A stretch of 64,000 nucleotides of DNA from Verrucomicrobiales bacterium (GTDB lineage: Bacteria > Verrucomicrobiota > Verrucomicrobiia > Verrucomicrobiales > DEV007). Location: positions 79,479 to 143,478 of the forward strand of contig JARGNI010000011.1 of NCBI GenBank assembly GCA_029213195.1. Reading direction: 5' to 3'. The position numbers were made by a program, and so were the translations under genes. The notes beneath the pieces are model-generated. The model was not told the DNA's origin. It searched no databases and saw only the letters and a list, made by a program, of their open reading frames with translations. Of this stretch, positions 8,639 to 17,429 are shown piece by piece (position 1 is the first letter of the stretch; each line of letters starts with the position of its first letter).

Positions 8639-11512
8639 TCACTCCGCAAGCTTGGCCATATCTCTTGCAAGTCCTTCCAAGCTCTTGGGCCATTCTTCGA
8701 GAGTCACACTCCTGCCCCCGGGGATCGTGGGTTCCGTGATTCCTTCGACGAGGGATTCCGTCGGCTGGGCATACAGAAACGGAACCGTTTCCTGGCCGTA
8801 GGTCGATGACAGGCTCTTGGCGTAGACCTCCAACTCCGCCGCATAGAGAGCGGGATCTTCTCCCAGGTTGTAATCGGCGGGCACCCAGATCACTCCCGCT
8901 ACTCCCATGGGGGTCAAGGGACTCACGCACCAGTTGTAGGTATAGGTGGGAATCGTGTCCGAAGGCACTTCTCCCCTTCCCGCCTCCGGAAACGCAGGTA
9001 CCTGGAGAGGAAAGCTCGAAGGATCCATTCCCTTCGCCCCACCATCCGAAATGGTTTTGACAAAATCCCGAACCTCCCCCATGTGAGCAGCGACAGCCGC
9101 TCTCGCGACTTCGGTGTGAGGAAACTGTAGAAACAGCTCCCGGAGTCGAGCCTCAAACTCAGGATTCTCGACATCCTTGACCCCGTGGTAGGACGTCCAG
9201 GAAAGAGGAGAAGAGAGCTGCCGACTATTTCCCCCCCGGCCGGACGACATTGTGATGAATCCCTGGGGAATCCCTTCCCGCCCCAATGCCTTGGCAAAGT
9301 GATAGGTAAACATCGTCACTCCGTTCTCCTCTTTCGAGAAATCAGCATCCATCCAATGGGACCGATATTTCCCACCTCCGGTTTCGAACTTCCTTTTCCT
9401 CGGCGTTGCGAAAGTGCTGGCCTTGGTATTCCGCTTGAACTCGCGCACGAGAGGCAAGGCGGGAGGCACCTGGGCTGCTTCATCCCGCTTGTTGTAGGCC
9501 CATTCCGAACTCAACTGAGTCGAACCAGTCAGATACCAGACATCGCCGATGAGAATGTCCTGAACAACACGGCTGAATCCATGGCTCGCGTCCACCCTCA
9601 AGGTGATCGGCTGGGTCGAAGCCTTTCGGGCCGGGAACGTGACCGACCACTGTTGCAACGCATTGGCCACGACTTTCTTCGTTTCCTCCCCGAGCGAGAT
9701 ACTGATCTCTGATCCTTCATTCGCGTGACCCCACACGCGGATGGGCTGCCCTCTTTGCAGAATCACCCCATCCCGATAGTATTCCGCCACCTGGAGAATG
9801 GGGTAGTCCGGATCGGTGTACTGCGCATACCTGGCTTTCAAAGCCGCCACTTTCTCAAGATCATCCTCTTCGAAGATCAGCTCCCCATCGACCGCAGCAA
9901 AGGGCGTCGCAGGCAGACCTGCCTTGTTGTAGAGGTTCGAATTCTCGGGAACAGCATTGTAGGCATACTGAACTCCGATCGGATCTGGGACATTCTCGGA
10001 GGTCACCACGACGGCATCCTCAACAATCCTGGAGTTTGCCGGATGCCACTTCCGATCGGCTCCGCAGAGTCGGAAATGATTGAGGGTTTCGCCTGGGGTA
10101 GGTCGAGCCGGTTCGACAAACTTTCCCGGCTCCTTGTAGTCTTTCGCCATCCCTTTGCTCCCGACCATAAGTCCTCCGAACAGGCTCTCCTTTTCAAACG
10201 ATACGATGACCTCACTGCCTTTGACCTCATACCCGCGATAGATCGGACCGGTGTGGGCGATCTCCTTGCCATAGTCCTTTGCCAGCGCCCAGCGCGCCAT
10301 TCGCATTCCGGGATGGAGCTTATTGAAATAGTGAATGCCACCGGGTCTCGCCGAGTTCAGGTCGGATTGGACCACCATCCCAACATGTTCCCGATTCTCG
10401 GTAAAAAACAGATGCTGCGCCTGGCGGATATCGGCGAACCCTACATTGTCGGGATCTGGCGCTCCGTAGGCCTGCATCTGGGTAAAATAGAAAGGCATCT
10501 CAGGCATCTCCCACGCATCACGCCAACCGTTGACCAGGGCTTCCATTCTTGCCGCGTAGATTCTACCATCGCCCGAGTTGCTTGTGCCCTGACACCAGAT
10601 CGCTCCTCGAATCGCATAGGGAATCACTGGCGCAATCTTCCCATTGAAGAACTGAGAAGGGCCACGCCACATTCCCGCAATCCCCGGGAGCGAGGGACGA
10701 GAGGGAATCCGTCCTCCTGCAAGCGCCATCTCTCCCGCTTCGTTCTGCCAGTTTTTCAGGTCTTCGTAGTACTCGAGATAGGCGTTTCGCCCCTGCTCGG
10801 TTAAGGGATCTGCATGGTGAATCAGGTCGGCATCGCCTTCGAGTTTCGGATGGGATTCGATTGCTTCCCGTTGCGTGAAAGCTTCGATCCTCGTGTTGCT
10901 GTGGGCGCTCAGAAGAATCCCGATCGGAATCTTCAACTCCCGGTAGAGATCGTAGGCGAAGGAAAGGGAGAGCGCCGAAAACCCGCTCGCACGGGAAGAT
11001 CGTTTCCATCCTTCGTCAGAGGTTGCTCTCTTTTGGGGATACAACGCGGAGACGGTGTTGATGTTGATTTCACGAATGGGGATCTCCACCTCGGATTTCG
11101 CGATCTCGCTCGCAATGTCCCTGCACATGCTCTGCCCAGCGGTCCACACCATGTTCGACTGTCCGGAGGAGAACCAGACTTCCCCGACAAGCACTCCCGA
11201 AAGCTGGATTAATTCTCCGTGACTGTTCTTCGCCAGGAGCTCCCGTTCTTCCCACGAAGCCGCGAGCGGATTGAGTTTCACCATCCAGTCTCCGTGAGAG
11301 TCCGCGACCGCCACCTTGCGTTGCCCTGCAAACTCCACCGTCACCTCGCTCCCCGGTTGGTCGAAACCCCAGACCGGAACCGCCTTTCCTCGTTGCAGGA
11401 CCATGTCATCCGTAAAAGGGACGGCCAGTTCCAAGTGTGTCTCAGCAGTGAGAGAAAGGGCCCCCAGCGAAATCACTGCGCAGAGGAGGAAACCATGAAA
11501 ATTTGGATTCAT
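8639..11512 (-). CDS. Duplicated sialate O-acetylesterase-like protein
   Basis: The start at 11512 (MNPNFHGFLL) gives a signal peptide and leaves a 44-base gap to the upstream sulfatase gene. The 957-aa product contains two copies of the SASA architecture: a jelly-roll segment (VLQRG...VWG) followed by an SGNH hydrolase domain. Copy 1 keeps the nucleophile motif GQSNM (S119) and a C-terminal LHPGMR His motif, so it should be an active acetylesterase. Copy 2 starts near residue 590 (VILQRGQPIRVWG) and has GSTQL where GQSNM should be, so it has lost the catalytic serine context and may bind substrate only. It lies between a sulfatase and the broken FGE-like gene in the leftward operon. Confidence 0.85.
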   Translation of the reverse strand: MNPNFHGFLLCAVISLGALSLTAETHLELAVPFTDDMVLQRGKAVPVWGFDQPGSEVTVEFAGQRKVAVADSHGDWMVKLNPLAASWEERELLAKNSHGELIQLSGVLVGEVWFSSGQSNMVWTAGQSMCRDIASEIAKSEVEIPIREININTVSALYPQKRATSDEGWKRSSRASGFSALSLSFAYDLYRELKIPIGILLSAHSNTRIEAFTQREAIESHPKLEGDADLIHHADPLTEQGRNAYLEYYEDLKNWQNEAGEMALAGGRIPSRPSLPGIAGMWRGPSQFFNGKIAPVIPYAIRGAIWCQGTSNSGDGRIYAARMEALVNGWRDAWEMPEMPFYFTQMQAYGAPDPDNVGFADIRQAQHLFFTENREHVGMVVQSDLNSARPGGIHYFNKLHPGMRMARWALAKDYGKEIAHTGPIYRGYEVKGSEVIVSFEKESLFGGLMVGSKGMAKDYKEPGKFVEPARPTPGETLNHFRLCGADRKWHPANSRIVEDAVVVTSENVPDPIGVQYAYNAVPENSNLYNKAGLPATPFAAVDGELIFEEDDLEKVAALKARYAQYTDPDYPILQVAEYYRDGVILQRGQPIRVWGHANEGSEISISLGEETKKVVANALQQWSVTFPARKASTQPITLRVDASHGFSRVVQDILIGDVWYLTGSTQLSSEWAYNKRDEAAQVPPALPLVREFKRNTKASTFATPRKRKFETGGGKYRSHWMDADFSKEENGVTMFTYHFAKALGREGIPQGFITMSSGRGGNSRQLSSPLSWTSYHGVKDVENPEFEARLRELFLQFPHTEVARAAVAAHMGEVRDFVKTISDGGAKGMDPSSFPLQVPAFPEAGRGEVPSDTIPTYTYNWCVSPLTPMGVAGVIWVPADYNLGEDPALYAAELEVYAKSLSSTYGQETVPFLYAQPTESLVEGITEPTIPGGRSVTLEEWPKSLEGLARDMAKLAE

Positions 11513-11556
11513 TTTTCTGGAGAGATGCGAGACGTTCTGTTCCAGGAAGGACGCCC

Positions 11557-13188
11557 CTACTTCCTCCACACAAAAGGAGGGGGACGAAACGCTTTGACCT
11601 CGTGATCGTTACTCAATTTCTGCCCCGGAGTCGACCGCCCTTGATCGATGATCCTCTGGTAGCTCTCGATCATTTGCTCGACTCGCTCCGGCTGATCAGA
11701 GGAAAGGTCGGTTGTTTCTCCCGGGTCGTCCTGCAAGTGGTAGAGCTGAACGAAGGCAGGATGTTCGAGATCCTCGTGATTTGCGGGCTTCTTCCCAAAT
11801 GCTTTCACGGCATCGTTCCAGGCATCCTCTGACTTGGGCTCGGTGAAAAACCTGCCTGAGCTACCACTACCCGGTCCGAGAATGAGCTTCCATTCTCCAT
11901 CCCGAAAGGCATCCGCACGAGTTCCACGGGTCACGAGAGTGGATCGACTCTCAACCGAGGGATCCCGCAAGACGGCTACGAAACTCACCGAGTCCGGAGC
12001 CTGGTCAGGCAGGAGGTCCGCCTCCGCGATCTCTGCCCAGGTCGCCATGAGATCGTTCAAGCCGATCAGCGAATCGGTCTCACTCCCCGGCTTCACCACC
12101 CCCGGCCAGACCGCGGCAAAGGGTACTCGGAGCCCGCCTTCGTAGGCCGAGAACTTGTATCCTCGAAACGGTCCCGTGGCGTGATGTCCATCCTTCTCCA
12201 TCTCCTGCATCTGGTTCGCCGTCGCCTCTCGCTTCCGTCCGGAATAGTGTCCCGGGCCATGGTCAGAGGAAACCATGACGACCGTTTCTTCATCGACGCC
12301 TGCTTCGCGTAGGTGGTCTCGAATGCGCCCGATACAGGCGTCGGTGTTCATCACGAAATCGCCATAGACCCCGATCCGGCTTTCCCCTTCGAATTCCGGT
12401 TCCGGGGAGGTCGGGGTATGGGGAGCAGTCAGGGCGACAAAGAGGAAAAACGGCTTTTCGCCTGCGGACTGCTCCTGGATATACTTGCCTGCTTCCTTGC
12501 AGAAGATGGAAAGGACTTCAGTATCCTCAAAGTCTTCCGCAGCAGGACCAACTCGATTGAACGCACTCCACCCCTTCTGCGCGGTGACACGGCCCTGCCA
12601 CTCTTTCCCACGGATAAAGGCATAGGGAAACATGTCCAGCGATCCGGGAAGGAAGAAACACTTCTCGAATCCATAGTCACTGACCCCGATCTCGATCGGC
12701 TTTGAGAAATCCGTATTCTCCGGTCCCTGGATCTGCCCGTCGGTTGTCGCCATGCGTGTACCGAGATGCCACTTCCCGACATACCCGGTTGCGTAGCCTG
12801 CCGATCGAAACATATCCCCCAGGGTGTGCTGGCTTGGGGGAAACCTCAGGCCGGTGAACCCCCAGGGCCCGCCTTTCTCTGCTGCACCGAAACGAAACGC
12901 GTAGCGACCCGTCATGATCGAAGTCCGACTCGGCACGCAGACGGAGTCGGTCACGTGCGCATCGGTGAACTTCATCCCATCGGCACAGAGCTGATCGAAA
13001 TGAGGAGTATCGATGTTGTTCTTCTCTCCTCCGAATGCCTTGATGTCACCGTAGCCGAGATCATCAGCGAGGATGAATACAATGTTAGGGCGAGATTCAG
13101 CCTGAACCGTGGACGAGGCGAAGCACGCGCAAAGCAGAACAGCCAGGGTTACAACTTTTTTGAATGGATGCCGAATTCTGTCTTTCAT
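11557..13188 (-). CDS. Secreted arylsulfatase (CVPSR type)
   Basis: The ATG at 13188 (MKDRIRHPF) is preceded by AGGGAG and is preferred over a GTG nine bases upstream. The 543-aa product has a signal peptide ending near VQAES, the N-terminal metal motif ADDLGYGD and the catalytic C-VPSR-TSIMTG about 84 residues in. The later SSDHGPGHYSGRKRE segment carries further metal ligands. The resemblance is to arylsulfatase A-like enzymes. It starts 79 bases after the stop of the oxidoreductase gene and is followed closely by the duplicated acetylesterase, which supports joint action on an acetylated, sulfated glycan. Confidence 0.9.
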   Translation of the reverse strand: MKDRIRHPFKKVVTLAVLLCACFASSTVQAESRPNIVFILADDLGYGDIKAFGGEKNNIDTPHFDQLCADGMKFTDAHVTDSVCVPSRTSIMTGRYAFRFGAAEKGGPWGFTGLRFPPSQHTLGDMFRSAGYATGYVGKWHLGTRMATTDGQIQGPENTDFSKPIEIGVSDYGFEKCFFLPGSLDMFPYAFIRGKEWQGRVTAQKGWSAFNRVGPAAEDFEDTEVLSIFCKEAGKYIQEQSAGEKPFFLFVALTAPHTPTSPEPEFEGESRIGVYGDFVMNTDACIGRIRDHLREAGVDEETVVMVSSDHGPGHYSGRKREATANQMQEMEKDGHHATGPFRGYKFSAYEGGLRVPFAAVWPGVVKPGSETDSLIGLNDLMATWAEIAEADLLPDQAPDSVSFVAVLRDPSVESRSTLVTRGTRADAFRDGEWKLILGPGSGSSGRFFTEPKSEDAWNDAVKAFGKKPANHEDLEHPAFVQLYHLQDDPGETTDLSSDQPERVEQMIESYQRIIDQGRSTPGQKLSNDHEVKAFRPPPFVWRK

Positions 13189-13266
13189 CTCCCTCACTCC
13201 GAAATCTCTCAGCGCTCTTCCTTGCCTCGCACTCCGAACCTCGATACTCGAAACCGAATTCTGCGG

Positions 13267-14652
13267 CTACACCTGGGGAGCCCAACCGTCTCGATACTCA
13301 CGCTTCACCAGTTTCGAAGCCTCCTCATTGTCGATCGACTTCATGTTCGGCCCGTCCCATCGGATCGGACGTCCTTCCCCGATATTCTGAGCGATACAAC
13401 CCAGCAGGATGACTTCGGTCAGGTAGCCTGCGATTTCGAAATTCGAATAGGCAGGCGCCCCTCCTTTCATCATATCGAACCACTCTCGGACATGTCCGGG
13501 TGAACGCGGGATGCTTTGCTCGATCGTCTTGGCCATTTCGTGCTTGTCGCCACCCACGTATTTCTCATCGTCGTGACGCTTGATGGAGAAAGAACTCCCA
13601 TAGTCATTCCCGGAATACATTTCTCCTTCGTCACCAATGATGAGAGCGCCACTGGTGGGGAACTTGCCCTGGGCGGCAATGACATTGCGGATGAGATCGG
13701 GATAGGGTCGGATCGGAAAGAAGTTCTCGTCCGGCTTGCCCTCGTACCAGTAGAACTTGAGAGGAGGCCATCCCTCCCGGGCCGGAAAATCAAACCGCAC
13801 TCGGGAACTCTTCGGATAGGTTTCGGAAAACTCGCGGGAAGAAAACTCACATTCGATCCGCTCGGGATAGCCCAGCTTGAGCGCCCGAAAGGGCATATTC
13901 ACCGTGTGGCAGGCCATGTCGCCAAGAGCACCGGTGCCGAAGTCTTTCCACCCGCGCCATTTGAAAGTGTGATAGATCCCTTTCTTGAACGGTCTCGGCT
14001 GCGCACATCCGAGCCAGAGATCCCAGTCCAGGTTTTCCGGCACGGGATCCTCGCCTTCAGGCCTTTCGAATCCCTGGGGCCAGATTGGACGGTTGCTCCA
14101 CACATGGAGTTCCTGCGGTTTCCCGATGACTCCCCCGTGAACCAGTTCCACGCCGCGACGAAGACCATCGGACGCACTTCCCTGGTTCCCCATCTGGGTG
14201 GCCAGCTTGTTCTCCCGCGCGAGATCACGCATCGTGCGGGCTTCCCATACCGTCTGCGTCAGTGGTTTCTGAACATAGGCGTGCTTGCCCAGCTGCATTG
14301 CGAGAATCCCCGCGCATCCATGCATGTGATCGGGCGTCGAGACGGTCACGGCATCGATGTCATTCTCCATCTTGTCGAACATCTCGCGAAAATCCTGGAA
14401 CTTGGCTGCCTTGGGAAAGTTCTTGTGCATGCGGTCGAGCGTGTTCGTATCGACGTCGCAGAGCGCCACGATCTCTCCCCCCTCTTTGGCCGCGTTCTTG
14501 GTATCGCTGTCACCTTTTCCCCCCACGCCGATGCAGGCGACGCGGATTTTGGAATTCAGGTTCTGGCCGCTGACGATCGCGGGAGCCGCAAAAACGGAAC
14601 TCGCTGCGATCCCGGAATTTTTGAGGAACTTTCGACGGGTGGATGGTTTCAT
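13267..14652 (-). CDS. Tat-exported Gfo/Idh/MocA oxidoreductase
   Basis: A 461-aa NAD(P)-dependent dehydrogenase-like protein. The N-terminus has a twin-arginine signal (TRRKFLKNSG) and the Rossmann fold follows at about 36-60 (RVACIGVGGKG), then VSTPDHMHG and the EKP-equivalent YVQKPLTQTVWEA, where the usual Glu is Gln. The C-terminal half is the MocA-type alpha/beta domain. Members of this exported subgroup are very common in PVC bacteria and are assumed to act on sugars or polyols in the periplasm with a tightly held cofactor; that role is inferred. It sits between an acetylesterase and a sulfatase in the operon. Confidence 0.88.
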   Translation of the reverse strand: MKPSTRRKFLKNSGIAASSVFAAPAIVSGQNLNSKIRVACIGVGGKGDSDTKNAAKEGGEIVALCDVDTNTLDRMHKNFPKAAKFQDFREMFDKMENDIDAVTVSTPDHMHGCAGILAMQLGKHAYVQKPLTQTVWEARTMRDLARENKLATQMGNQGSASDGLRRGVELVHGGVIGKPQELHVWSNRPIWPQGFERPEGEDPVPENLDWDLWLGCAQPRPFKKGIYHTFKWRGWKDFGTGALGDMACHTVNMPFRALKLGYPERIECEFSSREFSETYPKSSRVRFDFPAREGWPPLKFYWYEGKPDENFFPIRPYPDLIRNVIAAQGKFPTSGALIIGDEGEMYSGNDYGSSFSIKRHDDEKYVGGDKHEMAKTIEQSIPRSPGHVREWFDMMKGGAPAYSNFEIAGYLTEVILLGCIAQNIGEGRPIRWDGPNMKSIDNEEASKLVKREYRDGWAPQV

Positions 14653-14787
14653 GGGAGTATGATTCGATGAGTTTCAGGTAAGAATTTTTCAGGTCTAAGT
14701 CGAGGTATGGGAATCGATGGAGCCTGCGCCTTGCAAAGACAATGGTGGTTCTCCGGACGCTCTGGGGAACGCGACCGGCCGCGATCC

Positions 14788-15843
14788 TTATTTGGACATC
14801 AGCTCCACCATGGCTCGGCCCATGGCCTCTCCAACGTTCATGTAGGTTTCGGCATTTCCACTGTAGTGCCCACCGGAGCTTCCGCCCTTCGAAAGCGGGT
14901 GCGTATAGACCGCTGCCACGTTGCCTTTGAACTCCGGGTATTCTCCGGACTCGCCATCGACGGCGAGCATGGCCTCGAGAATCTTCCCTCCCCCATCAGT
15001 CGCTCCTTTCTTCGTCTGGCCCAGGGAAGCGGTCACGAATTTCGCGTTCGGCGCGTTGAACTCCTTCCGCAGCGCCTTGATCAAATGGAACAGGTTGTGC
15101 TCATAGCGACTTGAAAGAGCGGCACTGCGACTGTCACGGTCTCCCTGCCACCAGAAGAATCCGGCCACTTCATACCCGGTTGCTCCGGGGTAAAATTTGT
15201 CGAGATCTTCGAGAACACTCTTTGCCCGGGCGATGTCACCGTCGTATTGCTTTCCCGCATACCAGCCGATCGGCTTTGGCTCGGTGCCTTTCTCCCACTT
15301 GTCGGGCGATTCCTTGTAGCCGGCGTAGACCCAGGTCTTTCCCTTGGCATCGGTATACTCGAAACCCTCGCTACCCGGAGGAAGCAGGTCCCAGCCAAGC
15401 GCGCGATTCCCGATGCAACTTTTCAGGATCAAGACAGGCGCGTCGGTCGCCTCGCCGACAAAATGACCAATTCCAATCTCGGGACCGATCTTCCCTTTTC
15501 CGACTGTCATCCATTCGTTGTTGAACAGCTTCATCCCCGAGTCCCCGCTTCCCATGACCCGCACGTTTCTCACATCCTTTCGTACGGTCCAATTTCCGGC
15601 GTCGTCGACGAGGTAGGGATAGAGGCCTTTCTCCTTGGTGGCATGCTCCAAAGATCCTTCGCCCCCGGAGATCTTGCCAAAGCCCAGCATGTTGGATTGC
15701 CCCAGGAGAATGTAGACCTGCACCGGCTTGCTCATATCGGCCGGCTTCCCATCCGGGTCGGGAAGAGTTTCTTCAGCGAAAGCCAGGGAGCAGGAGGCAA
15801 TCAGCGGGACGAGCACAATACGAGAGAGAAGTTTCTTTATCAT
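14788..15843 (-). CDS. Secreted SASA-family carbohydrate esterase
   Basis: The start at 15843 (MIKKLLSRIV) gives a clean signal peptide ending at AFAEE; an upstream extension to 15906 lacks any such signal. The 351-aa product is a single-domain SGNH esterase of the sialate O-acetylesterase/acetylxylan esterase-like family: nucleophile motif LLGQSNM (S50), a GxGPEIGIG block and FFWWQGDRD, which matches the family's WQGE-type motif. It would remove acetyl groups from a polysaccharide outside the cytoplasm. Neighbours are a sulfatase upstream and the oxidoreductase downstream, separated by about 110 and 135 bases with nothing recognisable in them. Confidence 0.87.
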   Translation of the reverse strand: MIKKLLSRIVLVPLIASCSLAFAEETLPDPDGKPADMSKPVQVYILLGQSNMLGFGKISGGEGSLEHATKEKGLYPYLVDDAGNWTVRKDVRNVRVMGSGDSGMKLFNNEWMTVGKGKIGPEIGIGHFVGEATDAPVLILKSCIGNRALGWDLLPPGSEGFEYTDAKGKTWVYAGYKESPDKWEKGTEPKPIGWYAGKQYDGDIARAKSVLEDLDKFYPGATGYEVAGFFWWQGDRDSRSAALSSRYEHNLFHLIKALRKEFNAPNAKFVTASLGQTKKGATDGGGKILEAMLAVDGESGEYPEFKGNVAAVYTHPLSKGGSSGGHYSGNAETYMNVGEAMGRAMVELMSK

Positions 15844-15954
15844 TTGTTCAGGATTTGGAGTTCCTCCCATCCGAGTCAAATCGGGCAAGAAGGTCAAGGT
15901 TTTCACACCTCATGACAGGCCTATCTGCGTCTCTTTTCATCTTGTCACCCATGG

Positions 15955-17295
15955 TCATTGCCCCTTCACCACGGAATCATGATCGGATTGCTGCTGCTCC
16001 GTCAGGGTTTTCAGCAATTCCTCGATGAGTTCCCCTCTCTCGCTGGAAAGATTCTTCCTCTCCGACGGATCATCGAGGATCGCATACAGCTCGGGATCGC
16101 GGTCGCGATGCACGATGAGTTTCCAATCCTCCAGAAACAACGCACTTGAGCGGAAGCGAACACCAGCGATGTAGATCGCGCGCTCGGGGAAATCGCTGCC
16201 CGACCGGAGGGCATCAGCAAGACTGACCCCATCCCATTTCAGATCCGGATCCTCCTCCATGCCGGCAAGCTGACAGAATGTCGGCATCCAATCGGCGATG
16301 AAACAAGGACTGGCACTCGTTCCGGGTTCCACTTTTCCCGGCCAGTGGATCAGGGTAGGGACGCGGATTCCTCCCTCATAGACGGATCCCTTCTGGTCCC
16401 GCAGCGGAGCATTGCTCGCAGTCACCTTTCCACTCGGCGAATCGTCGACAGGATAGGGCTGCGTATTGTTGGTCGCAGTGCTGCCTCCGTTGTCACTCGT
16501 AAAGACAAGAATCGTATTTTCTGCCAGCCCCCTCCGCTCCAGTTCAGCCCGAATTTTCCCAACCGAGTCATCGAGGTGCATGATACAGGCTGCATAATGA
16601 CGACCAATTTCGCTGGTGATCGTGTCAGGAACTTTCTGCAGCCATTCCTCCGGCTCGTTCACGGGAAGGTGCACGGCCGTAAAAGGAAGATAGAGAAAGA
16701 AAGGCGCCTCGAGGTCCCGCTCCGAAATCCAGCGGATCGCTTCCGCAGTCAGTAGATCGGTGACGTGCCCCTCTTCTTCGAGCAGTTCATGGTTCCGATG
16801 CCAGGTCGTCGAAAACTCTCCCTTCTTGTAGCGGTGGGTCCATGCCGTAACTCCTCCTGCCAGGGATCCATAGCTGTGATCGAAACAAAAATGTTGCGGG
16901 CCCCACTCAGGTTTCGATCCCAGGTGCCATTTCCCGATCAGGCAGGTTTCATACCCCCTGGCTTTGAGAGCCCGGGGAAGGGTCACGGTATCAAAAGGCA
17001 AAGCCTGGTGATTTGTCGGTGTCGTAATTCCAAATCGGCTCCAGCAGCGCCCGGTAAGAAGGCCGACCCGAGTAGGACTGCAGACTGGAGCCACGTAGTG
17101 ACGGGTCAACTCCAGCGATTCACGAGCCAGCGAATCGAGATTCGGAGTCGGAGCATTCCCCCCATGAAACCCGACATCATTCCAACCGAGATCGTCGGCA
17201 ATGATGAAAACGATGTTTGGCTTTTCATCCGAGGCCATCGCACCCAGGAAGCAGGTAGAAAGAAAAAGCAGGAGAGAAATTCGGATTCGAGCCAT
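15955..17295 (-). CDS. Secreted sulfatase (CSPTR type)
   Basis: The ATG at 17295 (MARIRISLLL) starts a signal peptide ending near AMASDE. The 446-aa enzyme has the metal motif ADDLGWND, the catalytic C72-SPTR-VGLLTG, TSDNGGSTATNN and a YEGGIRVP block, which are hallmarks of arylsulfatase B-like members. It is compact, without an extra C-terminal domain. It is the first gene of the leftward run and is divergent from the cytochrome gene at 17430, so the 134 bases between them should hold both promoters. Confidence 0.9.
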   Translation of the reverse strand: MARIRISLLLFLSTCFLGAMASDEKPNIVFIIADDLGWNDVGFHGGNAPTPNLDSLARESLELTRHYVAPVCSPTRVGLLTGRCWSRFGITTPTNHQALPFDTVTLPRALKARGYETCLIGKWHLGSKPEWGPQHFCFDHSYGSLAGGVTAWTHRYKKGEFSTTWHRNHELLEEEGHVTDLLTAEAIRWISERDLEAPFFLYLPFTAVHLPVNEPEEWLQKVPDTITSEIGRHYAACIMHLDDSVGKIRAELERRGLAENTILVFTSDNGGSTATNNTQPYPVDDSPSGKVTASNAPLRDQKGSVYEGGIRVPTLIHWPGKVEPGTSASPCFIADWMPTFCQLAGMEEDPDLKWDGVSLADALRSGSDFPERAIYIAGVRFRSSALFLEDWKLIVHRDRDPELYAILDDPSERKNLSSERGELIEELLKTLTEQQQSDHDSVVKGQ

Positions 17296-17429
17296 AGCAG
17301 TATTTCGAGGCAGACCAGAGTAGCGACCGGGGCGACCTCGGCCCATCAGATTCGAGTGACGCGTTCTCGTCTCATGACATCGTGTCCATCCTTCGATAGG
17401 CTTCCCCCTTTCTCGACGCTCTGCTGTTC

